Below are positions 35,670 through 47,513 of a DNA stretch of 64,000 bases, in pieces. Under the pieces are notes generated by a model, which was not told the DNA's origin, did not search any database, and worked only from the letters and a program-made list of their open reading frames with translations. The position numbers were made by a program, and so were the translations under genes. Numbering within the stretch: the stretch's first letter is position 1; each line of letters opens with the position of its first letter. Origin of the DNA: Cyclobacteriaceae bacterium (GTDB lineage: Bacteria; Bacteroidota; Bacteroidia; Cytophagales; Cyclobacteriaceae); contig JAEUUA010000017.1 of the NCBI GenBank assembly GCA_016787755.1, positions 1 to 64,000 of the forward strand, read 5' to 3'.

Positions 35670-35820
35670 ATCGTTTCGAGTTTAAAAATTTCAACCTTTT
35701 ACAATTCTTGCAAGATTCCAACTTCTCCTCCATCAGAATTGAATGAGGGGCTGAAAGAATGATAATTATTGGTAACTTGCCCGTACGGCTCATACAAGCT
35801 TTAATCAAACCACTCTATTT

Positions 35821-36636
35821 ATGAATAACAAAAGATTACCAATCCTCATTTTAGGCGTCATTGCGTTTATTGTTGTGCTGGCGCTTTCATCCAGTTTGTT
35901 TTATACCATCAGCGCCACAGAACGGGCTGTTTTATTCTTTCCTTTTGGAAAGGGTTTGGATAGGGACAATATCGTAGGACCTGGCACGCATATGAAAGCA
36001 CCCTGGAATGAAGTTTATAGTTATCGGGTTAATGAAATGTCTTCAGAGGAGAACATGGATGTGTTAGACAAAAACGGATTGTCTATTCATATCGATATCA
36101 CGGTTCGTTACTTTCCCATACCAGAGAAAATAGGGTACATCCATGAGCAATTCACGACCAATTATGAAACGGTACTCGTTATCCCAGAAGTTCGCTCTAC
36201 GGTGCGGCAGGTAATGGGACGATACACAGCTGAGGAAATATACTCAACTAAACGTGCGGAGGTTGAGGTTGCGATAAAAACTGAAACGGAGGCTATCTTA
36301 AACAAAAACAATGTCCATACAACAGCAGTACTGATCCGCTCAATAGCCTTGCCGGAGCAAATCAAACAAGCCATCGAAAACAAATTGCAACAGGAACAAG
36401 AGGCACTTGCATATCAATTCAGGTTAGATAAAGAAAAAAGTGAAGCCGAGCGAAAAAGAATTGCAGCCGAAGGTGAATCGCGCGCGAACAACATCATCAA
36501 CAATAGCTTAACCGACAAACTACTGAAAATGAGAGGAATAGAGGCTACTTTAGAGCTCTCAAAATCTCCCAACAGCAAGATAATTGTTATTGGTTCAGGA
36601 AAAGATGGGATGCCTTTGATTTTAGGGAACAACTAA
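35821..36636 (+). CDS. prohibitin-family (SPFH/Band 7) membrane protein
   Basis: A 271-residue SPFH protein: N-terminal membrane anchor (about 7-28), SPFH domain (ERAVLFFPFGKGLDRDNIVGPG in part, PWNEVYSYRV, ITVRYFPI), then a coiled coil rich in Lys/Glu/Gln (NKLQQEQEALAYQFRLDKEK in part, SEAERKRIAAEGESRANN). Forms large rings on the membrane that organise lipids or proteases such as FtsH. Monocistronic, with terminators before and spacing after. Confidence 0.9.
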   Translation: MNNKRLPILILGVIAFIVVLALSSSLFYTISATERAVLFFPFGKGLDRDNIVGPGTHMKAPWNEVYSYRVNEMSSEENMDVLDKNGLSIHIDITVRYFPIPEKIGYIHEQFTTNYETVLVIPEVRSTVRQVMGRYTAEEIYSTKRAEVEVAIKTETEAILNKNNVHTTAVLIRSIALPEQIKQAIENKLQQEQEALAYQFRLDKEKSEAERKRIAAEGESRANNIINNSLTDKLLKMRGIEATLELSKSPNSKIIVIGSGKDGMPLILGNN

Positions 36637-36707
36637 TTCTGCTCAACCCATTTTTTTTAAATACCTAACCTTCTATCTTTAAAACGAAAGTTTAAATTTT
36701 TTTGATC

Positions 36708-37994
36708 ATGGCGAAGACTGCTGAATTAATAATCGATGGTAAATCCTATACGTTCCCAATCGTTGTGGGCTCCGAGGGTGAGCAAGGTATAGACATAAGC
36801 AACTTGTTGGAATCTACGGGCACCGTTACGTTGGACTTTGGGTATAAGAATACCGGAGCTACAAAAAGTGCTATTACCTTTTTAGACGGTGATAAAGGAA
36901 TCCTTCGCTACCGGGGGTATTCGATTGAAGACCTTGCAGACAAGTCATCTTTCCTGGAGGTATCTTACTTGTTGATTTTTGGTGATCTGCCATCCCCTGA
37001 GCAGCTTACTAAGTTCACAACCGATATCAAGAACCATACAATGGTTCATGAAGATATCAAGAAAATATTAGACGGATTTCCTTCCACATCTCACCCGATG
37101 GGCGTGTTGGCTTCCCTCTTTTGTGCACAGACTGCATTTTATCCGGAAGCACTTGATCCCAATCGTGCCGCTGAAGGAGTGTATCTTAGTATGATTCGCT
37201 CACTTGCCAAGATGCCAACATTTGCAGCCTGGGCTTTCAAAAATGCCGTAGGCCATCCGGTAAATTACCCTGATAATTCATTGGATTATTGCTCGCGATT
37301 CTTGAAAATGATGTTTGCGCTGCCGGCAGAAGACTTTGAAATCGATCCGGTGGTCTCATCCGCACTCGATAAGCTCCTTATCCTTCATGCCGATCATGAA
37401 CAAAACTGCTCCACCTCAACAGTAAGAATTGTAGGTTCGTCTAAAGCGAGCATCTATTCATCTATTTCTGCAGGCATTAATGCGCTTTGGGGACCACTGC
37501 ATGGGGGTGCTAACCAGGAGGTGATTCTCATGCTTGAACAAATTAAGAAAGATGGTGGCGATACCGACAAGTGGATAAACAAAGCAAAAGATAAAAATGA
37601 TCCATTCCGTTTAATGGGCTTTGGCCACCGCGTTTATAAAAACTTTGACCCTCGCGCCAAGATTATTAAGAAAGCCGCTGATGACGTACTCGAGAAACTA
37701 GGTGTTAACGACCCAACCCTTGAGATTGCACGCAAGCTTGAAGAAGTTGCTTTACGCGACCCTTATTTTATTGAGCGTAAGTTATATCCAAATGTTGATT
37801 TCTACTCAGGTATAATCTATCGTGCATTAGGCATCCCCGTAGATATGTTTACAGTAATGTTTGCAATTGGTCGCTTGCCAGGATGGATTGCTCAGTGGAA
37901 AGAATTACGCGAGAACAAAGAACCTATTGGACGACCACGTCAAATCTATACCGGAGCGAACTTTAGACCTTATGTGGCTTTAGATAAGAGATAG
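36708..37994 (+). CDS. gltA: citrate synthase
   Basis: A 428-residue type II citrate synthase. Catalytic His in LHADHEQNCSTSTVR, the citrate/CoA region GPLHGGANQEV, and the third catalytic segment GFGHRVYKNFDPRA are present, with the C-terminal RPRQIYTG. The ATG at 36708 is used; a TTG two codons upstream is less likely. Condenses acetyl-CoA and oxaloacetate. Its leader begins with ATACCTAACC, shared with the EHP lipoprotein leader. Followed by a terminator. Confidence 0.97.
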   Translation: MAKTAELIIDGKSYTFPIVVGSEGEQGIDISNLLESTGTVTLDFGYKNTGATKSAITFLDGDKGILRYRGYSIEDLADKSSFLEVSYLLIFGDLPSPEQLTKFTTDIKNHTMVHEDIKKILDGFPSTSHPMGVLASLFCAQTAFYPEALDPNRAAEGVYLSMIRSLAKMPTFAAWAFKNAVGHPVNYPDNSLDYCSRFLKMMFALPAEDFEIDPVVSSALDKLLILHADHEQNCSTSTVRIVGSSKASIYSSISAGINALWGPLHGGANQEVILMLEQIKKDGGDTDKWINKAKDKNDPFRLMGFGHRVYKNFDPRAKIIKKAADDVLEKLGVNDPTLEIARKLEEVALRDPYFIERKLYPNVDFYSGIIYRALGIPVDMFTVMFAIGRLPGWIAQWKELRENKEPIGRPRQIYTGANFRPYVALDKR

Positions 37995-38016
37995 AATACT
38001 TATAACAAGTATCTTT

Positions 38017-38042
38017 AAGGCTGGATTTATCCAGCCTTTTCT
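38017..38042 (+). terminator. intrinsic terminator after gltA
   Basis: Perfect 9-base stem AAGGCTGGA / TCCAGCCTT (38017-38025, 38030-38038) with a TTTA loop and a short T tract. Confidence 0.85.
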
Positions 38043-38062
38043 ATTACAACCAAACCTCTCCT

Positions 38063-38326
38063 ATGGCACTTACAGATGATTTTAATACTGCTGTCGTTCG
38101 TTCTAAAGAACTGACTCAACGACCTACCAATGCCGACTTATTAAGTCTTTACGCACTCTACAAACAAGCCACTGAAGGCGATGTAACGGGTGACAGACCC
38201 GGTGGCTTCGATTTCAAAGCGATTGCCAAGTTTGATGCCTGGGCAGAACGCAAAGGCATCTCAAAAGAAAAAGCAATGGAAGATTATGTGGCATTAATAA
38301 ACGCCCTTCATCAAACTAAGTCTTAA
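38063..38326 (+). CDS. acyl-CoA-binding protein
   Basis: An 87-residue ACBP, the full single-domain length. Four-helix fold with LLSLYALYKQATEGDV, KFDAWAERKGISKEKAMEDY (key parts LYKQATEGD and AW..RKG.S.E.A...Y) and C-terminal helix. Binds long-chain acyl-CoA in the cytoplasm. It leads a probable unit with rsmE (6-base gap), ligA and the genes after it. ACBPs are patchy in bacteria, but occur in Bacteroidota. Confidence 0.95.
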   Translation: MALTDDFNTAVVRSKELTQRPTNADLLSLYALYKQATEGDVTGDRPGGFDFKAIAKFDAWAERKGISKEKAMEDYVALINALHQTKS

Positions 38327-38332
38327 TTCATT

Positions 38333-41058
<2,726 letters not shown>

Positions 41059-41103
41059 AATACCAATTGAATAATTTACCTGATACTTTATTAGCTTTCG
41101 GCC

Positions 41104-41613
41104 ATGTTTAAAATGAATTTTCTCAAAATGCGTACTAAGACTGCGCTGAAAAATAACAAAACCGAACGTTCCAGTAAACCTTATAAGCAAGCATCAACCA
41201 TTGGAATCGTATTTAGTGTAGAAGACAAACAGAAACATCAGGACGTAAAGGATTTCATTCATTTGTTGGAAAAAGATGGAAAGAAAGTAACTGTATTGGA
41301 ATTCCTACCAGAGAAAAAAGAGAATTATGAATTTAAGTTTGATTTCTTCACCCTACAGGAATTGAATTTTTGGGGAACTCTGGAATCACCGGTTGCCAAT
41401 AAGTTTACCGATACCGCATTTGATTATTTGTTTTACCTGGATAGGGAATCGAATCCATTATTGTTAAACTTGCTGGCCCGTTGCAAAGCTCAATGCCGCA
41501 TTGGGCGGTTTAATGAAGACGAGCGCGAATATTTCGAATTAATGATCGAACAAAAGGGAACTAACAAGGGGTTAATTGAAACTATGTATAGTTATACGAG
41601 CCAATTAAGATAG
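41104..41613 (+). CDS. conserved hypothetical protein upstream of dapA (DUF6913-like)
   Basis: A 169-residue soluble protein with a basic N-terminus (KMRTKTALKNNKTERSSK in part) and a probable alpha/beta core with the strands TIGIVFSV and DYLFYLD, ending in a C-terminal helix. I believe it belongs to a Bacteroidota-specific family found beside dapA (DUF6913), but this label is from memory and not proven here. The dapA ATG follows its stop by one base, so the two are co-translated. Confidence 0.65.
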   Translation: MFKMNFLKMRTKTALKNNKTERSSKPYKQASTIGIVFSVEDKQKHQDVKDFIHLLEKDGKKVTVLEFLPEKKENYEFKFDFFTLQELNFWGTLESPVANKFTDTAFDYLFYLDRESNPLLLNLLARCKAQCRIGRFNEDEREYFELMIEQKGTNKGLIETMYSYTSQLR

Positions 41614-41614
41614 T

Positions 41615-42484
41615 ATGAAGACGTTGCACGGTACAGGTGTTGCTTTAGTTACACCCATGAATGAGAGGAAAGAAATTGACTTTAAAGCGTTGAGGCGATT
41701 GCTGAATTATACTGCTGCGGGTGTAGATTATTATGTTGTGATGGGAACTACCGGTGAATCAGCAACACTAACGAAAGAAGAAAAGAAATCAGTGCTTGCT
41801 TTTGTGCTTGCCTACAATCACAAAAAATTACCTATCGTTTATGGTATTGGAGGCAATAATACGCAGCAAGTTGTTGAAGAAATAAAATCAACCAATCTGA
41901 AAGGTGTTGATGCACTTCTGTCGGTTAGTCCCTATTACAATAAACCTTCGCAGGAAGGAATCTATCAACATTTTAAAGCTGTGGCGAAGGCAGCTCGGCT
42001 TCCAGTAATTCTGTATAATGTACCCGGTCGCACGGCTTCTAATCTCACTGCTGAAACAACACTTCGCTTAGCTCGCATTAAAAATATCATTGGAGTAAAA
42101 GAAGCTTCCGGCAATCTGGAGCAATGCATGAAAATCGTTAAAGAGAAACCAGCCGATTTTATGTTGATCTCGGGTGATGATTTGCTCACACTACCCATCT
42201 ACTCGATTGGCGGTGTTGGTGTAATTTCTGTGCTTGCCAATGCGTTGCCCAAAGTGTTTTTAAAAGTGAAACAAAATTTTCATGCAGGGAAATTAGTGAG
42301 TGCGCAGAATGAGCACTTCAAACTACTTGACATGAACGCACCCATGTATGAGGAAGGTAATCCGGTTGGTGTAAAGTATCTGATGAGCTTGCAAGGTATT
42401 TGTGAACCGTTTGTGCGGATGCCTTTGATGGAAGCATCTGTTGATCTTAAAAAGAAGATCAACAGGCTATATAAAAAGCTATAA
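41615..42484 (+). CDS. dapA: 4-hydroxy-tetrahydrodipicolinate synthase
   Basis: A 289-residue DapA with a TIM barrel: MGTTGESATL, the Tyr 134 motif YNVPGRTASN and Schiff-base Lys 162 in GVKEASGN. Condenses pyruvate with aspartate semialdehyde at the head of lysine and diaminopimelate synthesis. One base follows the stop of the preceding gene. dapD is on the other strand at 29-30 kb. Confidence 0.96.
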   Translation: MKTLHGTGVALVTPMNERKEIDFKALRRLLNYTAAGVDYYVVMGTTGESATLTKEEKKSVLAFVLAYNHKKLPIVYGIGGNNTQQVVEEIKSTNLKGVDALLSVSPYYNKPSQEGIYQHFKAVAKAARLPVILYNVPGRTASNLTAETTLRLARIKNIIGVKEASGNLEQCMKIVKEKPADFMLISGDDLLTLPIYSIGGVGVISVLANALPKVFLKVKQNFHAGKLVSAQNEHFKLLDMNAPMYEEGNPVGVKYLMSLQGICEPFVRMPLMEASVDLKKKINRLYKKL

Positions 42485-42502
42485 ACACTATCAGTTAATA
42501 GA

Positions 42503-42970
42503 TCAGGCTTTGTCGTAAGCTGCTTTCAGAACAGCCATGTCAAGTTTGTTCATTTTTAACATCGCGGCCATTACATTGTTTGCCTTTGTGCGATCTTTAT
42601 CCCCTAACAACTGACCTAAAATTGGCGGAACTATTTGCCACGACAATCCATATTTATCTTTAAGCCATCCACAGCGCGATTCCTGACCACCCGCTGAAAG
42701 TTGGGCCCACAACTCATCAATTTCAGATTGAGTCTCACAACTAACAAATAAAGAGATTGCCTCAGTAAATTTATATTGAGGCCCTCCGTTTAATGCTTGA
42801 AAAGTTTGTCCTTCCAACTGAAAGGTAGCTCCCATGATAGAACCATTTGGTCCGGGTATTTTACTGATAATTTTTGAATCCTTAAAAATGGAACAGTAGA
42901 AAGTAATAGCTTCTTCTGCCTGATTTTCAAACCAAAGAAAAGGAGTTATTTTTTGAGTGATGGCTGCCAT
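42503..42970 (-). CDS. VOC-family PhnB-like protein
   Basis: A 155-residue glyoxalase/VOC-fold protein of the PhnB / 3-demethylubiquinone-methyltransferase-like type: [27 protein letters not shown] (key part [13 protein letters not shown]), then FQALNGGP and [16 protein letters not shown]. The ATG at 42970 gives the family start; an ATG at 43078 would overlap the SRPBCC gene by 92 bases. Third gene of a three-gene unit. The enzymatic activity of such proteins is mostly unknown. Confidence 0.88.
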   Translation of the reverse strand: MAAITQKITPFLWFENQAEEAITFYCSIFKDSKIISKIPGPNGSIMGATFQLEGQTFQALNGGPQYKFTEAISLFVSCETQSEIDELWAQLSAGGQESRCGWLKDKYGLSWQIVPPILGQLLGDKDRTKANNVMAAMLKMNKLDMAVLKAAYDKA

Positions 42971-42986
42971 ATTTTTTAGTAGTGGG

Positions 42987-43412
42987 TCATTTGCTTTGTA
43001 CATACTGCTTGAAATTATCAAGTATCGCTTGCCAGCCACCCCTTTGCAGCTCAATTGAATTTTCACTTTCGGCCTCAAACGTTACAACAACTTTTACACG
43101 ATCTCCTAACGGTTGAAAATCATTTTTTGCTTTTCTTCCATCATTCATTATATACTCAATCCGTTTGAACTTTTCCACTTTGGTGTATGTCCCTCCAAAA
43201 TCAAAACTCATACTTCCATCGCGTGCCGCCATGGTGTAGGTGAACGTTCCGTTCACTTTTAAATCATTTTCAGCTTTGGGGGTATGCCAATCCGGGGATG
43301 CATTATTCCAATGAACAATGTGTTTGGGTTCTGACCAACACTCCCAAACTTTTTCCATGGAAGATTGAATAGTTGCTCCAATTGTAATAACCGTCCGCTC
43401 TTTGGTTTCCAT
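42987..43412 (-). CDS. SRPBCC/AHSA1-family protein
   Basis: A 141-residue START-like protein: [29 protein letters not shown] (key part [14 protein letters not shown]) and the C-terminal helix [15 protein letters not shown] are typical of AHSA1-like proteins. They bind hydrophobic ligands. Sits between a DUF1801 gene (1-base gap upstream) and the VOC gene, a set often seen together in Bacteroidota. Confidence 0.9.
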   Translation of the reverse strand: METKERTVITIGATIQSSMEKVWECWSEPKHIVHWNNASPDWHTPKAENDLKVNGTFTYTMAARDGSMSFDFGGTYTKVEKFKRIEYIMNDGRKAKNDFQPLGDRVKVVVTFEAESENSIELQRGGWQAILDNFKQYVQSK

Positions 43413-43413
43413 A

Positions 43414-43818
43414 TTACTTTTTGTTAGATAATTTTGCTTTTTTTAGTTTAGGCATGGATAATTTCTTGTTCTCTGCCTCGACCCTATACTTTACGATTTT
43501 TGTGATTAACGAAAATGGTAACTTGCGTTCAATTGGAAATTGAATAGATCCTTTTGCGGTTTTGTATTTTGTTAACTGAGTGGCAAACACTTCTACCGCC
43601 TTGCTACCAGGATAAAATCCAATGTGCGATTTGTATGCAGCAAAATGTACAAGATTCTTACCATTCAGCTTAATGGTTGGGATTGCATAATTAATGGTCT
43701 CAACCCCCCCTATTGCCGCTTTCGCAATTGTAAGTTTTACTTCTTTTAATATTGCCTGGATATCCTTGGGAAACAGGGCAATGTATTCTGCTATTGTTTT
43801 ATAGGTTCCAGTTTGCAT
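43414..43818 (-). CDS. DUF1801 protein (iron-chaperone-like fold)
   Basis: A 134-residue DUF1801 protein: YIALFPKDIQAILKEVKLTI, ETINYAIPTIKLNGK (key part YAIPTI.L.G), HIGFYPGS and SIQFPIERKLPFSLI are the family hallmarks. The C-terminus is lysine-rich. The Bacillus relative (frataxin-like Fra) binds iron; no such role is shown here. First gene of the three-gene minus-strand unit. Confidence 0.9.
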   Translation of the reverse strand: MQTGTYKTIAEYIALFPKDIQAILKEVKLTIAKAAIGGVETINYAIPTIKLNGKNLVHFAAYKSHIGFYPGSKAVEVFATQLTKYKTAKGSIQFPIERKLPFSLITKIVKYRVEAENKKLSMPKLKKAKLSNKK

Positions 43819-43840
43819 CCTGTTAATCTATGCCGTGATT

Positions 43841-44047
43841 TCAGTCAAATTGTAAGTCAAAGATAAAGAGATAATCATAAGGAGGGACTGGTGCAAAAGC
43901 GACAATTAATGTGGCTTCTTGCGACAACAATTTTAAAAAAATATTTATTTCCACTACCCAAACACCAACCATATTTCCCACAGGATAATAAAAGCTGGCA
44001 ATCATTTGCAAGCCAACACTAGGATCGTCACCTGATACTTTCCTCAT
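43841..44047 (-). CDS. possible 68-residue protein or C-terminal remnant
   Basis: A 68-residue frame with a coding-like composition; its last 50 residues (FYYPVGNMVGVWVVEINIF, then VAFAPVPPYDYLFIFDLQFD) read like the C-terminal strands of an outer-membrane or exported protein, while the start has no recognisable signal. It may be a leftover of a longer gene with a frameshift near WVVEINIF. Weakly supported. Confidence 0.3.
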   Translation of the reverse strand: MRKVSGDDPSVGLQMIASFYYPVGNMVGVWVVEINIFLKLLSQEATLIVAFAPVPPYDYLFIFDLQFD

Positions 44048-44163
44048 GGAACTATACTAAATCAATAAATTCTAGAATACGATACCCTCGAAAATAGACC
44101 TAAACTCATAAACACGGTTACTCATTCTGTTCAACAAGTAAATTCATAATATCGATAAACAAG

Positions 44164-44191
44164 AAAGGCCGAATCAAACGATTCAGCCTTT
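44164..44191 (-). terminator. intrinsic terminator after the small H1-like gene
   Basis: Twelve-base stem on the minus strand, AAAGGCTGAATC / GATTCGGCCTTT (one T-G pair) with a GTTT loop, 23 bases past the stop at 44215. The flanking tract is only moderately T-rich. Confidence 0.7.
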
Positions 44192-44214
44192 AATTTCATC
44201 ACTCAAAGAGTGAT

Positions 44215-44394
44215 TTATTTCTCTTTATTCTTCAATTCCTGTACTTCCTGACGGATAGCCTGAGCAGCATTTTTAAGATCTTGCATACCTTTTCTGATGC
44301 GGGTACCGGCAGCGCTATTTGCCTTGTTGTAGAACTTATCTGCATCTCCTTCAAGGGATGCAATCAGAGTCTTTAGATCTTCAAATTTTTTCAT
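44215..44394 (-). CDS. small histone-H1-like protein
   Basis: A 59-residue protein reading MKKFEDLKTLIASLEGDADK at its start and ending in QELKNKEK; the middle has FYNKANSAAGTRIRKGMQDL. This is the short protein family annotated as histone H1 in Bacteroidota: two helices joined by a basic TRxRKGMQ segment. It likely binds DNA, by family label only. It stands alone between a terminator and the AOS-family gene on the same strand, and is highly charged with no membrane segment. Confidence 0.85.
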   Translation of the reverse strand: MKKFEDLKTLIASLEGDADKFYNKANSAAGTRIRKGMQDLKNAAQAIRQEVQELKNKEK

Positions 44395-44479
44395 TTTTAT
44401 AGGATGTTTAGTTTTTAATATTGATTTCTAGTGCCAATTTAAGCAAAAACCTTTTAAAACAACCTAAAAAGCCATTTTT

Positions 44480-45775
44480 TTAGAACTTGGTTACTGCCAC
44501 TAATTCCTCCTTTTTGTAAAAACCACTATCGAGCTTCGTTTTTAGCGCAGAAAAGGCCTTTAGAGTCTCATCAACATCTGCCAGCGTATGAGCCGCTGTC
44601 GGGATAATTCTGAACATAATAACGTCTTTAGGCACTACAGGGTAGATAACTACCGAACAAAAGATCCCATAATTCTCTCTTAAATCCATTGACATATTTG
44701 CCGCTTCGCCTACTCCACCTTTAAACAAAACAGGTGTGGGTGGGGTCTGGGTTTCATTGATCGCAAACCCTCTTTCCTTCAATCCACTTTTTATGGCTGC
44801 CATGATTTTCTTCAAGTCCGCGCGCATTTCAGGATGCCTCTTCACCAATTCTAATCTTTTTAATCCACCGATCACCAATGGCATGGGTAATGACTTGGCA
44901 TAAATCTGTGAACGGACTGAGTACCGTAAGTATTTTAAGATATTCTTATCGCCCGCTACAAATGCACCTATACTGGCCATGGATTTTGCAAATGTGCTGA
45001 AATACAAGTCAATTTCATGTTGAACTCCTTGCTCCTCACCCACACCTGCTCCAGTAGCACCCATGGTTCCGAATCCGTGCGCATCATCCACAAACAACCG
45101 GAAATTATATTTCTTTTTAAGTTCAACTATCCCTTTTAAATCGCCCATGTTACCCGACATACCAAATACACCTTCGGTTATAACCAGTATTCCTCCTCCC
45201 GTTTCAGTAGCCAATTTGGTAGCCCGCTGAAGTTGTTTCTCCAGGTTCTCCATATTGTTGTGTGGATACACAAAGCGCTTGCCCATATGCAAACGAACAC
45301 CATCAATGATACAGGCATGCGATTCAGAATCATAGACGATCACGTCCTTGCGATCAACCAATGCATCGATAATAGAAAGCACTCCCTGATAGCCATAGTT
45401 TAAAAGCATGGCATCCTCTTTCATTACAAAGGCAGCCAGTTGCTTCTCTAATTCAATGTGATGAACTGAATTACCAGACATCATACGGGCACCCATGGGG
45501 GCAGCAAGACCATATTGAGCGGTCGAATCAGCATCGGCCTTTCTTACTTCAGGATGGTTGGCTAACCCCAGATAGTTATTCAAGCTCCAGTTTAGTACTG
45601 TTTTACCTCCAAATTTCATTCGGGGACCAATTTCACCTTCCAATTTTGGAAAGAAGAAATAGTCATCCGGTAGATGAGAATACTTAGCCAGCGGCCCGGC
45701 TTCCATGCGCAACTTTGAAAATAAGTCAACCATTGAGTTAGATTTTTTCGTGGTTAGTGAATCAGCTTCATTCAT
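44480..45775 (-). CDS. alpha-oxoamine synthase family enzyme (serine palmitoyltransferase / cysteate acyltransferase type)
   Basis: A 431-residue PLP enzyme of the KBL/BioF/SPT family. The PLP Lys is Lys 264 in TFAKSMASIG; NNYLGLANHPEV, GYQGVLSIIDAL, DDAHGFGTMGATGAG and TEGVFGMSGN are family motifs. It joins an acyl-CoA with an amino acid by decarboxylation. The strong similarity to long-chain SPT-like members and the phylum suggest a sphingolipid or sulfonolipid (capnine) first step, but KBL or BioF roles are not excluded. No bio or tdh gene is nearby. Start at 45775 chosen; ATG 45733 is also possible, and 45844 would add an unlikely hydrophobic leader. Confidence 0.82.
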   Translation of the reverse strand: MNEADSLTTKKSNSMVDLFSKLRMEAGPLAKYSHLPDDYFFFPKLEGEIGPRMKFGGKTVLNWSLNNYLGLANHPEVRKADADSTAQYGLAAPMGARMMSGNSVHHIELEKQLAAFVMKEDAMLLNYGYQGVLSIIDALVDRKDVIVYDSESHACIIDGVRLHMGKRFVYPHNNMENLEKQLQRATKLATETGGGILVITEGVFGMSGNMGDLKGIVELKKKYNFRLFVDDAHGFGTMGATGAGVGEEQGVQHEIDLYFSTFAKSMASIGAFVAGDKNILKYLRYSVRSQIYAKSLPMPLVIGGLKRLELVKRHPEMRADLKKIMAAIKSGLKERGFAINETQTPPTPVLFKGGVGEAANMSMDLRENYGIFCSVVIYPVVPKDVIMFRIIPTAAHTLADVDETLKAFSALKTKLDSGFYKKEELVAVTKF

Positions 45776-46016
45776 AAGGTTTAATGCCCGAATATCAGCT
45801 AAAATTGCGGCAAAAATAAGAAAAAAGAATAAGGCTACATACATCTTCCACTAAATAGGAAGGTGATTTAATATGGCGGCTAATTAATGGTATTGATTCT
45901 TTTAGATTGTGAAGTTCAAATATTTCGCCTCTCCATCGCTTATCCTTATTATTGCTTTCCCTATTTATTCAACCAATGAGGTAGTAAATAGAGTCATTTA
46001 ACATGAAGAATCATCC

Positions 46017-47513
46017 ATGCGAAAAATAAAGAAATTATTAGTTGCCAACCGAGGTGAAATTGCTTTGCGCGTGATGCGGAGTGCTCGGGAATTAGGCATT
46101 AAAACGGTTGCTGTATTTAGTGAAATTGATCGGAATGCCCTGCATGTCCGGTTTGCCGATGAGGCTATTTGTATTGGGCCCCCTCCTTCCTCCCAATCGT
46201 ATTTGGTGATGGATAAAATTATAGCTGCGGCTATACAAACAAACGCAGATGCCATTCATCCCGGGTATGGTTTCCTTTCGGAGAATGAAGAGTTTGCAGC
46301 GTTAGTTCGCGATGCAGGAATGATTTTTATCGGACCTTCACCCGAGTCAATTTTACTAATGGGCAGCAAGCTTGCAGCCAAAGCAGCGGTTGCAAAATTT
46401 AATGTTCCGTTAGTTCCTGGCACAGCTGAACCGATAACAGATATTAGTGCTGCGAAGAAGATTGCAAAAGAAATTGGCTATCCTATTTTAATTAAAGCTA
46501 GTGCCGGGGGTGGTGGTAAGGGCATGCGCATCGTGGATGAAGAAGCGGATTTTGAAAATCAAATGGAACGTGCTGTAAGCGAAGCTACTTCAGCCTTTGG
46601 TGATGGTTCCGTCTTCATTGAGAAATACGTAACCCAACCCCGGCATATTGAATTCCAGATTTTTGGTGATCAGCATGGCAATGTCGTTCATCTATTTGAA
46701 CGTGAATGCTCCATTCAACGCAGGCATCAGAAAGTTATCGAAGAAGCTCCTTCTGCCATTCTAACACCTGAATTAAGAAAGCAAATGGGTGAAGCGGCAG
46801 TTAACGTGGCAAAGGCAGCCAATTATTACAATGCCGGCACTGTTGAATTTATCGTAGACGAAAATAAGAATTTTTACTTTTTAGAGATGAATACCCGGTT
46901 GCAGGTGGAACATCCGGTAACGGAGCAAATTACAGGGTTGGACTTAGTGAAACTTCAAATAAAAATTGCTGAAGGCGAAAAACTTCCTTTCAACCAAGAT
47001 GATCTGAAAATAACTGGGCACGCTGTTGAAGTACGTGTGTATGCGGAAGACCCAGCGAACAATTTTCTGCCCGACATTGGAACCTTAAAAACGTATAGAA
47101 GGCCGCAAGGGCATGGTATACGCGTAGATGATGGGTTTGAACAAGGCATGACTATTCCGTTCTATTACGATCCTATGATTGCAAAGATGATTTGCCATGA
47201 CGAGACGCGCGAAAGAGCCATTGAGAAAATGATTCGGGCAATTGATGAATATGAAATCACAGGACTTGAGACCACCCTTGGCTTTTGCCGGTTTGTAATG
47301 ACCCATGATGCGTTTCGGTCGGGCGATTTTGATACCAAGTTTGTAGAGAAATATTTTACCCCGGATGTTTTAAAACCAATGCCTAACGATGACGAAGAAA
47401 GATTAGCAGCTATGTTAGCCACTTTTTTAAAAGAGGATAACAAACAAATAATCGATGAATCAATTCAAGTAATCAATACGAGTCTCTGGAAGAAAAATCG
47501 AGTTAATGGCTGA
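46017..47513 (+). CDS. accC: biotin carboxylase (acetyl-/acyl-CoA carboxylase subunit)
   Basis: A 498-residue biotin carboxylase: N-terminal VANRGEIALRVMRSARELG, ATP-grasp glycine loop GGGGKGMRIV, KVIEEAPS and EMNTRLQVEHPVTE. About 50 residues longer than E. coli AccC, with the extra part at the C-terminus after DTKFVEKYF. Carboxylates biotin on a carrier protein; the target carboxylase (acetyl-CoA or propionyl-CoA type) cannot be told because no BCCP or carboxyltransferase gene is adjacent. The DUF1015 gene overlaps its end by 8 bases. Confidence 0.92.
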   Translation: MRKIKKLLVANRGEIALRVMRSARELGIKTVAVFSEIDRNALHVRFADEAICIGPPPSSQSYLVMDKIIAAAIQTNADAIHPGYGFLSENEEFAALVRDAGMIFIGPSPESILLMGSKLAAKAAVAKFNVPLVPGTAEPITDISAAKKIAKEIGYPILIKASAGGGGKGMRIVDEEADFENQMERAVSEATSAFGDGSVFIEKYVTQPRHIEFQIFGDQHGNVVHLFERECSIQRRHQKVIEEAPSAILTPELRKQMGEAAVNVAKAANYYNAGTVEFIVDENKNFYFLEMNTRLQVEHPVTEQITGLDLVKLQIKIAEGEKLPFNQDDLKITGHAVEVRVYAEDPANNFLPDIGTLKTYRRPQGHGIRVDDGFEQGMTIPFYYDPMIAKMICHDETRERAIEKMIRAIDEYEITGLETTLGFCRFVMTHDAFRSGDFDTKFVEKYFTPDVLKPMPNDDEERLAAMLATFLKEDNKQIIDESIQVINTSLWKKNRVNG

